From Nyssa sinensis (taxonomy: Eukaryota > Streptophyta > Magnoliopsida > Cornales > Nyssaceae): DNA of 64,000 nucleotides. The DNA lies in assembly GCA_008638375.1 (NCBI GenBank), contig CM018031.1, positions 1,220,001 to 1,284,000 of the forward strand. Reading direction: 5' to 3'. The position numbers and the translations under genes were made by a program. Of the stretch, positions 49,589 to 60,004 are shown one piece after another. Position 1 is the first letter of the stretch. Each line of letters begins with the position of its first letter. Under the pieces are notes generated by a model. It saw nothing but the letters and a program-made list of their open reading frames with translations, did no database searches and was not told the DNA's origin.

Positions 49589-51040
49589 TTATGAGAGAAC
49601 AACAAATATAAAAAAAGCAATTGAGATTGTTGTGATGATTGAGAACCCAAGAGAGGCTTTAGATATGGTTGTGCTGGGTACTTCAGGTTCCAAGCCCGGT
49701 GTCAGTCCTCTGTTGCCGGAGGGTCCTGGCGGCGGTAGTGCATTCAGAGTTGGTGTACCGGTCCCTCCTGCCGTGCTGATGATTTAAAGAATATTGCAAG
49801 CCGTTACGCATTGGCATGAAAAAAGAAAGAAAGAAAAAGGCAATGATCTACATAAATGAATAACAAACTAAATATTTTGCTTCTTTCTGAGTGGAGTGTT
49901 GAACACACTTTTGAGTTATTTTTTCTTTTCTTCCAAACGACAGCAAAGTTGAGCTTAAAGTATGCAAGTAACAGGAAAAAACACCCTAAGCTTCTTTGCC
50001 AAACTCTTCCATGTCAAGCAATATGTTCCCTTGGGACAAGTTGGGTCAATAGCAAGGGCAAAGTAGCACTCCAAAATGGACCACCTGAAGTGAAGGGGCA
50101 TCTTGAACTTTTGACAATGTGTCTGGGGAACTCTTTAAAGGTGCCCAGAACTTGTACCCTCTCAATTCATTCTTGTTACCCCATCCCAGTGGGCACAACT
50201 TTCCTCCAAATCCCTTTTAGACAACTTGCTATGATCAGAAATTCAGCTTAGGGCAAAAGGTAATATTGTAGGTCACCATGACCTATAAAAACCACAGTTG
50301 TGTTACCAGGATGTTATCTACCATTCTGCCCTATGACTTGGGCACCCCACCTCCTCAAAAAATAAATAAATATTGATTAAAATCTTAATTATTTTTTATA
50401 TGAAATAAAAATAAATTTTTTTATCTTAAATAATTTTTTTTTTTTTTTTTATAAAAGTTAAAAAACTCATGGGAAGTCATTTTTATTTTTACTGTGATTT
50501 TTATTTTTGTGAGATTCATGAAAAAAAAGAGTAAAAAATTAAAAGCATTTTGCATGTGAGCAACTAAAGCTAGAGAAGCCATACCTTAGGGAAGATGGAT
50601 AAACACAAGATCCATAACCTAAAAAAAGTAAGAAAAGAGTAAATACTAAGTACATATATACATATATATGCAATTGTAGAGAGAGAAAAAGACGGACTGG
50701 GATCAGTTCTGGCAATGGTGGCGGTGCCAGAAAAGTCACAGCTCCCAGGGGCCATAGACTTGCGCTGGTAGTAACTGTTGAAGGCATACGAAGCGTGGGC
50801 CTGAACATTGTTTGGAAGATAACACAACCCAGAGGGCAGAATGGGTGAACAGTCGGCTCCACCCCCACACGCGTAGTCCAGAGAGGTTTGTATCGCCGTG
50901 TCGCTGACGTCGCTTCTCGCCACGCACCAAGTTGCTGCCTCCGCCGGGATGCCTTCGGTGATTATAGATAAACCCAGCAGTACAACTGCCATTGCCGCCG
51001 CCACCTTCACCTTCTTCACCACCTTGGACCGTGATGCCAT
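49589..51040 (-). CDS. X8-domain GPI-anchored protein, plasmodesmata callose-binding (PDCB)-like
   Basis: Three minus-strand exons, 50698-51040, 50585-50618 and 49589-49775, give 187 codons plus TAA with matching phases. An N-terminal signal segment (VAAAMAVVLLGLSIITEG) is followed by an X8/CBM43 domain from ATWCVARSDVSDTAIQ through LDYACGGGADC, SGLCYLPN, HASYAFNSYYQ and GSCDFSGTATI to YGSCVYPSS. This carries the conserved cysteines and the aromatic FNSYYQ block. A Pro/Gly/Thr linker and a hydrophobic tail (ISIAFFIFVVLS) fit a GPI-anchor signal. Family members bind 1,3-beta-glucan (callose) at plasmodesmal walls. The start is ATG 51040; the TTG just upstream in frame is not needed. The exon 1 donor GTCCGT is unusual, but phase and homology support it. 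Confidence 0.87.
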
Positions 51041-52971
51041 GGCCAAGAGTTATATGGGGATCAGAGATGACTAAATGGGGTGGTTGGTAAAGAGAGAGTG
51101 TGTCTGTGTTTTTTTTTTCCCTTGTTTTCCTTTTCTTTTGCTCTTCTGGCTTTAACTTTTCTTCTCTATTTTTACTTTTTCTTTTCTGCTTTGACTGAAA
51201 GTTCTGTTTACTAATATAAGAAGGGTGTGTTTTATGGCTATGCATGTTTTGTTTATATATATATCTCTAAGAATAGAATGAATTATGGATCATTTATTTT
51301 TATTTATGTGTCTTTAATCTTGTGATGTGTTATTGAGCTCAGATCAGTCTCTCTCTCTCTCTTCTCTTTTTTCTTCACTCAATAACACATGGCATGAGTG
51401 AAAATATATAAGTAAAGATACAAGAGCAAGATCTCCTCTCTTCCCTCTTTTTACTTCACTCATCACATAAATTAAGATATACCGATAAAGATACCAGAAC
51501 AATAAATCATCTCTGTTAAGAATAATCCAAACTCCAAATAAGGGTTGTTTGGGGGCTGGTTTTGGCCCTCCCACTTTTGGAGTGTTTAACCCATTTGTCC
51601 ATATTATATATTTATAACAGATAATATGTAATATATTAAATATTAAATATTTATTTGTCTTATATATATATATATATATAAATAAAATTTAGAGAACTAT
51701 AATCTAATATCTATTTAGAGTTATTGAAGTGCACGCACTAAATAGAGGGATAAAGTGTCTAAATTTTGGCATAAACAAAGTCTATAGACTTGGTTGATGA
51801 CCTAACAAAAGATATCTTATTAAGCAGTAAGATGTTTGTTTTTTGTTTCATAAAAATGAAATATTATAACCAAATGACACGATATTATTGATTGAATGTA
51901 CCGATTCATGCATAAACTTTTCACATATACATGCACTTACATGTGATGTAGTAGATGCGATTGTGTACATGATATATTAAAGTTTTAATATTTACAACAT
52001 CTTGTGTTTTCATGTCAATAAAAAGTTCAATATTTATGTTCTTATGTTAAATTCAATATGTTCAATGAAAACGTTTTCTTCTCACTCTCTTATACCCTTC
52101 TATTACCACAATTGAATAATCTATTTTGTTAACTATAATGTTTGATTCTAAATTAAGTAAGAGGAATATCTTCCTATTCACATACGTATTATATGACTAT
52201 TTAATTTTAACAACATAAATAAAAATTAAATAAATAAAAAAACATATGTATATTATATATGTGACCCACTAAAATTATGACATGTATACCGAATTTAGAT
52301 CTCAGCATTATCCTTTTGCTAATATATGCATGCATTATATACATATGTATGCAAAATGTATACAGGTATTATCGTAAATATTTCAGTGCGGCCAGCGCTT
52401 GGAACTCAACTCAACCCAAGCATCAATAAAGGCTGATCCCAAAAAAATATTTGTGTGAAGGGTTATTAGGCCCGATTGGGCCAATTGACAATGAGACAGA
52501 ATCTCCACAACTGAAAGGAACAGCTCATCTAGATCAATAAGCAATAGACGAATCAAAGAATTTTAGAATCTTTTGAAAAGCTTGAAAAAGTAATATACGA
52601 ATTATATTGTTAGAATCAAATCATAAATGTATTCTTCTGTATTTCTGTTCATGGACTTAACTTTTGGATCAATAAACATTTCTATGGCAGATTAAGGAAC
52701 TAATTAATACACAGTTTATTTGTTTCTTTTAGAGAGAAAAAAGATTACATTAAACTGCCTTCACTCCTTATATTTTGCGTGAACTTAGAGCGTAGAATAT
52801 GCTTAGTTACATTGATATAATTTTTATTTTTAATTAAAATTAAATAATTATATAATATACATATGATTGTATATATAATACATTAAAATCATGACACGTA
52901 TATAAATAAAATAAAGTTTTTCTTACCTAATTTAAAATCAAGTACTATCCATATAATTATACTTATAACCC

Positions 52972-52972
<1 letters not shown>

Positions 52973-53030
<58 letters not shown>
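52973..53030. repeat. Compound (CT)n(TA)n microsatellite
   Basis: About 7 CT units followed by about 22 TA units and a short CA run. The 67-codon minus-strand ORF through it is repeat-derived. Confidence 0.9.
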
Positions 53031-53037
<7 letters not shown>

Positions 53038-54210
53038 CCACATCTGGCATGCATGCTTTCCAGTTAGCATAAATTCGTAAGTTTCGACTCACGAACAGAA
53101 CATGCCATTTTGTTGTTTTATCTTATATAAATGGTATAATTAAATATTCAAGCATAAAAAAACATTTTATACATGTGCAACTTGATATATAGCTGCGACA
53201 TTTAATCATTGCATTCGAATGTTAAGATTTTTAATAATAACAACACTACAAAAGCTTTCTTTAAAACTATACATACTGTAATGTGAAAATTAATATATAA
53301 AGTTAGGACGTAAATTGGGTAGATCAATTCAAGTCTTGTCTTAATTTTTTAAGATTTGAGTTTTATATTTTATACTTTGAGATGAATTTGGGTAAAAAAA
53401 TTGAAGCTTGATTTAAATTAGGTAAGTCCACCAATTGAATTTGGATACACACATTTTTTTTGGAATTGATGCCTAAATCTTATAGAACTTGGGCTTTATT
53501 TTTTTCCATTTGAGGATGGACTTGGACAAAAGAACTTAAACCCGATATAAATTTGAATTGAGTTTGGGTTGAGAATTTTGAAAACTCAAATCCAACCAAG
53601 CCCCAATTCAATATTTTGTATTTATATTTTAGTTATTTATTATTAGATTAGTAGAAATTCTTTATTAGCATTATTGTTTATATTTTTATAATTTTAAAAA
53701 CTTGTTGACTTTTAATATTTTTTTTAAAATTAAATTATGTTAAATGAATTATTTTAACGGTTTTTGTTTTCTTTTAGAATGAGACATTAAGAGAAACTAT
53801 TAGAACTTTTAGTGTGTAATCAAAATAAGAAAAAAAGATAGTAATTTATTAAAGAAATTGTGAATAAATCTTGAAAATTAGAATTAATAATCGAGCTCGA
53901 ATTGAACCTGATACTAATAATTAATAAATTTTCAAGGAACCAACTTGTTTTCATGGGTTATAATTAATAATTCTATTATCTAATAATTAATAATTTTTTT
54001 TTTTAAAAAATCTTTATAATATTAATTATTAAAAAGATAAAATAGTTATATATGTATTTATATATATATATATCCCATCTATGACATGTCTTGGTAATTA
54101 TAGTATTAATTTCACATGGTTGAAATAAAAAATATTGTAAGTGAGAAAAATTATGATATTTGAAAACATAATTTCTTTACTTAAAGAAAAAATTAAGAGT
54201 TTTTTTACTC

Positions 54211-54398
54211 ATTAAGTTGAGTCTTATATGTATTTTTTATGAAAAACTAAATTTTCGTTAAAAAGTTGAATATAAGATCATATTTTTTGTTCAAAAAATG
54301 TATTTACATTAAGTTGAGTATTATCTGTATTTTTATAAAAAAAACTAAATTTTCATTAAAAAGTTGAATATAAGATCATATTTTTGTTTAAAAAACTA
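54211..54398. repeat. 97-bp tandem duplication
   Basis: ATTAAGTTGAGT begins at 54211 and again at 54308. Both copies run through AAAGTTGAATATAAGATCAT with few differences. Confidence 0.85.
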
Positions 54399-55148
54399 TT
54401 TGTATGTAAGAAGTACTTATTGATTTATGAAAATATAAAATAAATCTAATTAATAATTTAATGACACATTATTTGAATTAAAACTTGTATTTGAATTAAA
54501 ACTGTCTTAAATTTTTGTATTAAAACTTGTAATTTGAATGATGTAACAATAAATGATTAATAAAATATTTATAATACATTTAAAATAAAATTAATAATCT
54601 AATGACACATTATTTGGGAAAAGAGATTTGGGAAAAGAGATTTAGTATCAAAATTTAAGAAGGAGAGTATTATTGAATATTATATTTGTTGAAGGGCAAA
54701 AATGGAAAGAATACTAAATGGGTGGATTGGTTTAAGATATGGGATTTCGACAAGTGGCTACTATAAAAGGAAAGTTAAATGAAAAATGACCAAGAAAATC
54801 CGTTCTTTCTTGTTATATAATTCAAAAAAGAAAAAAGAAAAATAACAATAATGCTATATTTTTTAAAAATTTATTATAAATGATGTGACGGAATTATATT
54901 AATTATATAATTTAAAATATCATTAATAATATAATGTCACGTCATTTTAAAATAAAAATTAGAAATACAATTTTAAAAAATATAATATTATTTAAAAGAT
55001 AAATCTCACTCACTTTATGACCAATCTTTGTCTCACTATTTTCACATATGTAAAATTTATTTGTCAGTCTTATAGTTGACCTTAGGAGTGGGGACCCACA
55101 ATTATGAAAGTGGTGAATTATGAGAGTAAGACACATTTACCATTGCTC

Positions 55149-55156
55149 TATATAAT
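55149..55156 (+). promoter_or_regulatory. Candidate TATA box of the GASA gene
   Basis: TATATAAT lies about 40 nt before the ATG. If used, it would leave only a very short 5' leader, so the true promoter may be elsewhere. Confidence 0.3.
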
Positions 55157-55191
55157 CCCATTGACCTTGCCTAAACCATAGAGAGGAAAAA

Positions 55192-55941
55192 ATGGCACGA
55201 CTATCATTTTCCATTGCCTTATTTTTCCTTGCCTTGATGTTGCCTATTGAAGGTTTACATGTGAGCTTTTCTCTCTCTCTCTCTCTGTCTCTCTCTCTCT
55301 TTCTCTGTGCACGGGGTCTCTGTGTGTGTGTGTGTGAGCATATGATGTTAATGTGGAAAATCTTAGGGGAAAGCAAAAATAGTTTCCATTTGATAGAAGA
55401 TGTACCCTAATCCTAAAATTTTGGATTACCAAACTTGTTATGATTATCGTATTTAATGTATATGAAAAAAATGTTATACATATCATTTTGGACAGTGCAT
55501 TTTCTTATGTATAGGAATTCATGAGTACTAAACTAATTTACTCATGTTTTTTTTTTTTGTGTTGGAGTAATTATCATGTCCTTTCTCGTTAATTAGAAAG
55601 AGGTTATGAATTTAAGTTTCACTTTTCTATTATGAGATGTGAGTATTATTTTCATCTAATCATGAACTTGAAGTTAGTCTGGTTTATGTGTTTAGGATTT
55701 GTATTGAGAAGTTTCTAGTACTGTTAAATTATGTATTCTTAGTTGAGTTGTGTTAATTGATTGATATATATATATATATATATATATAATTGTTGAATTG
55801 AATGGATTCCATAAAAATAAAAAATGAAGTATATTGCTCATTCATATGCCCATATAATAGGTTTCCTTCCAAATTGATAGTGATTTAACAAAGTTCTAAA
55901 AATATAAACAACGTAATGCCTTGAATGCTTATCTGCAACAT

Positions 55942-55977
<36 letters not shown>

Positions 55978-57048
55978 TATTCTAATAGGTTGCCTTCTAT
56001 TTGGATGGTGACTAAGCAAAGTTGTCCTTGTCTACATCAAAATGTGATTTTTTTTTTTTTTGAAAGTTGAATATTATGCAATTAATTATTGTTCTAATAA
56101 TGAAAATTTACAGGCTGGGAAGGAAGGATCTCTTCCGCCAGAAGGTATAGCACCACTTTTCTCTTTGTATTTTCTATTTTGATTTTCTTTTTCTTTTTTC
56201 TTTTTTGATTACAATGGGGTAACCCTCCATCTTGGGATTCAATTTTTGATTTCTAGTGACATTATTCAACCTAGCCTACTCCAAATTCTTACCCCATACT
56301 CAATTCTCACCCAGCCCAACCATAATGTCTTAAACTCTCATTTCAAATTTTCCTCCACTCTCCCGTTTTGAGAATAAAAACTTTTCCGCTTAAAATCCCC
56401 ACCCCAATTTTTTTTTTGAAAAGTTCCCTTCTAAAAATTTTAAATTTTTCAAAAAAAATTCTTCCTCCCCCCTACCAATTTGAATTTTAACACATTTTTT
56501 TCTCTATCTATAGTCACAAGAGAGTGAAAGTTACATGTCTTTTGTTGTGTGAATTGCACTAGTTAGTTTTGATATTTCCAAGTAAGAAAATCTAGTGAAT
56601 TTATCATATATAATGCTATTTAAATAAAGTTTCATTCGAATGAAAAATGGCATTAATGGTTTGGATGGTGACAAGTAATTAGATTACGTATTGGATTTAG
56701 ATCCAATAATGACAAACCATTTATGTAAAATTCTACTTTCTAACTCATATTTTGACATTATAAACCAGACCCAACAACATCAATAGTGAATAATTTGAGT
56801 TTTCATTTTCGTTTTTATTTTCTAATGAAACAAATGAGCTTACTAGTAGTGTTGATGATTTTTCAGATTGTTCAAATGCATGCAATTATCGTTGTTCAGC
56901 AACTTCGCATAGGAAGCCATGTTTGTTCTTCTGCAACAAGTGCTGCCAGACTTGTTTGTGTGTGCCCTCTGGTACTTATGGAAACAAGGAAGAGTGTCCA
57001 TGCTACAAAAACTGGACCACCAAAGAAGGCAAGCCCAAGTGTCCCTGA
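55192..57048 (+). CDS. Gibberellin-regulated (GASA/snakin) cysteine-rich peptide
   Basis: Three exons, 55192-55260, 56113-56143 and 56867-57048, give 93 codons plus TGA, the usual GASA length. The signal peptide is FSIALFFLALMLPIEG. Exon 2 adds a short spacer of 10 codons plus one base, and exon 3 carries the mature domain with all 12 conserved cysteines: DCSNACNYRC, then RKPCLFFCNKCCQTCLCVP, GTYGNKEECPCY and the terminal KPKCP. These are small secreted peptides with six disulfides, involved in growth control or antimicrobial defence and often responding to gibberellin. Phases 0 and 1 match at the two introns. Intron 1 opens with a long CT tract right after the GTGAGC donor. No lesion is seen. 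The exact GASA member cannot be named. Confidence 0.95.
55268..55336. repeat. CT and GT simple repeats at the start of GASA intron 1
   Basis: Interrupted (CT)n at about 55270-55306 and (GT)n at 55321-55336. The CT part starts within 10 nt of the 5' splice site. Confidence 0.9.
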
Positions 57049-57112
57049 ACCCGCCCGTCTTTGTCGAAAACTGTTCTAATTCTCAAATATGACTACAATC
57101 TATCGATATTGA

Positions 57113-57118
57113 AATAAA
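57113..57118 (+). terminator. Candidate poly(A) signal of the GASA gene
   Basis: AATAAA lies 65 nt after the stop codon, at a plausible distance. Plant polyadenylation signals are loose, so this is only suggestive. Confidence 0.35.
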
Positions 57119-60004
57119 ACTTACAAATTGAAAACCCTTGATTCTATTTTGGATGGCATCTGATAGTGTTGGTTCCAAAGGTTGAACCTTGATGATGTAA
57201 TATTGTTGTGTGTAAATTACGTGTATGCATCACCTTTCACGTGATTAATCTTTTGTGACTAGCCAACAAAAGGGCTTTTCTTTTTTATTTGATTTTATAA
57301 AGTGCATGTTACTCTATCATCAACATGCATATAAATGTACAAGGTTTGTAAGCGTGCCCTCGTTAGAACTAGGTCTAAGAGAATATTATAATGTTGTCTT
57401 TTTATATTTAATAGGACTTTTCGACCAAAAATTCACAAATAAGATCAAAATAGGAATCGGTTCCATGTCCAAAAATATTAACCCAAAAGTCTCTCAATAA
57501 TTTTTTGACTAATATATTACTCAATTTATACCATTTCCATGTTTGCAATTAACCTATCTTGAATTAAGAATCACATGTGTAAAACTTTTTCCAAACTTCA
57601 AAATTAATAACTCATATTATGTAAAACCGTTTTTAATAAAACTTATACACATAAGCTTTAAAAATCGAGATTTAACAAACAAAATTCATATAGTGTTTTG
57701 TGAAAATAATAAAATTTCATTATTTTCTTTGTCTTCGAAAACACAGTGAAATAGTAATTAGGGAGGATCAGTGTGTTTATGTTTTCTAGAGTGATTATTC
57801 CACATTCACTGATAAGTTAAGCATTTTCAATTGTATTATTAATATATTAAATAAGTGTAAGTAATTTCATGAATTAATGAAGATTGATAAGGTTTAAATT
57901 GTATGGAAATGTGTTTCAACCTCCTTTGGTCATTCATATATTTCTTAAACCAGTCCAATTAGAGTCGAGGTGGGTCCCCCTCCTCAGCAAGACAGTATCG
58001 AATGGATAATTTTCCATTCATTTTAGTCTCTAGATATTTTTGGTTTTGTTGATGCATGCAAGAATTTGAATCTCTCTCTCTCTTTTTCACATTTTAAAAT
58101 TGTGGGTAATTAATATTTCGGTATCCTATTTGGCTACATTGAAAAGAAAAATGTACTTGAATTTGGCTAATTGAATTTGGAACATGAGATGAAGTGGTAC
58201 TTAAAAGGACCTCTTTCTGTCTTAAAGGATAAGTTCTTTTGTGATGATGAAGTGAAAAAACATTTCCGTTACCCTTCTCTCAAGCTAATATTGTCTATAG
58301 CTTCAATAAATACTAACGTCAAAGATTGATATCCAAAGTTGGTGATAAATTTTTTAAAACAAACAAAATTCTTACTGTAATTCTGTGAAGTACTTTGAGA
58401 ATTTTTTTTGCAAATAATAGTTGATAAGAAATTCATTGGAACAAAGGTTTGTGTAGAGTTAATATGGACTTCCTTTTCTCAATCACCATTACTGGCTAAC
58501 TATCACTAAGTACATGAATTACTGGCGTCAAGTCTTGGGTTCAAATATTACTGAGTGTAAAAAACATTTTAAAATCACATTATTCAAATTTAACGACACG
58601 TGTGAATAGTAAGATTTACGCATGCCGCTAGATTTATATTCGGTTATGCGATTGTATGTTGCGGTTTGAAAACATATGAAATTACTTTAACATCAATATG
58701 AAGTGATGTTTATATATGTTGAGCCAAATTCTTATGTTTGATAGCATAATAACTTTTAACTTTGTCCCACATTGGTTTCTGTGCTATTCATTTTATATGT
58801 TCATATATGAAAACATATTTCCCATATTTAATTAGGTTCTATAAGGTCCTTAGTTGACCCATGGGTTGAAGCAAGTCCCAAATGAGTTCCAACCTATAGA
58901 AACGCAACACGCACCTAGATTTATCATAGGCAAATCAATTTTTTATTGATTTATTTTTGGATCGTCTGATCAACGGTCCATATTAAAAGATGAATGGATG
59001 GATGCATTGAACAGGTGTGTCCAACTGGGTATTTCAGAAAGGTTATGTCCTTTTTCAAAAGACACATTTAATAGAATGATTGTGACTTTTTTCTGAAGAC
59101 ATGTCTTTTGTAAAGGTTATGTCTTTTCATGAAAAGACACTTTTGCATCTATAAATTACAGCAATATAACGAATTAGAAAAGTGATCAAACGCTCTCTCT
59201 CTCTCTCTCAAAATAGGAATAATAATCCAAGGATTTCACAGGAAAGTCCTTTAACTTTGCTAGCTTGCAGTTCTTTCAAATCCAAAATTTTGTTGTATTC
59301 TAGGGACTGACTTTGCCAGTAATTCCATCAGCAGATTCTACCGTGTGGGAAACAAATTACGTTCTAAAAAAAATGTCTTTAAATATGTCTCAAAACTTAT
59401 AAATTTATTCATATTTTCTCAATGATTTATATTAGCGAAATTTTAGAGAAAATTGACGATGACTCAATTAAAGAATAACATATGTCCAATCCAAGGAGTT
59501 GGTAGCACACTTCAGAATTATAAATATGAAGTCAATCCCTCCATAATCACTGGAGGTTCGGAAATTTGAAAATTTCTACTTTTGTATTATAATTTTGCTA
59601 AAATTTTATAAAAATTAGGAATTTGACACTCAAATTTGTTAATTTTTTTTTATAAATTTTCCTTTCAAAATTTTACTGTATGCACTTTAGCCCCCAATCC
59701 TAATTCTGCTTCGGTCACCGTATAAAACAAGCTTTTAAAAATTATAAAAATGGCTGTTAAACAGAGCAGTAATTATTTGCAACTTTTATTTGGTTTGAGA
59801 TATTACAGCAGCAGTACTCTAAATTACATTACAAGTAGGCTTATTAATCACTCAACATTAACGTTGTAGCTTTGGTAGAAAGGATGACATAGGCAAACTT
59901 ACATGTGATATAATACATATGAAAACCACGTGACATGAGAGAAACACTTACACTCGTACTCACACTCACACACACACACACACACACACACACATTGTCT
60001 AGTC
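57119..60004. other. Intergenic, with LTR-like and repeat-like patches
   Basis: 58718-59350 begins TGTTGAGCC and has CTTTGTCCCACATTGG, a TATA-like CTATAAATTA near 59151 and a CT run after it, in the style of a plant LTR. The right end and target duplication were not found. 59560-59725 resembles a widespread plant repeat ending GCTTCGGTCACCG. A (CA)n tract lies at about 59966-59994. No gene was recognised. Confidence 0.4.

Larger units (their letters stand above)
51041..55191. other. AT-rich intergenic region
   Basis: This lies upstream of both the PDCB-like gene (minus) and the GASA gene (plus). 51041-51200 is CT-rich and likely the PDCB-like 5' leader. A compound (CT)n(TA)n microsatellite lies at 52973-53030, and a 97-bp duplication at 54211-54398. 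No gene was recognised. Confidence 0.5.

Noticed and set aside
49856..50251. 131-codon plus-strand ORF
   Set aside because: Lies in intron 2 of the PDCB-like gene on the other strand. No recognisable domain and average base composition.
50736..51245. 169-codon minus-strand ORF overlapping the PDCB-like gene
   Set aside because: Different frame of the real exon 1; basic, low-complexity N-terminus from the CT-rich leader.
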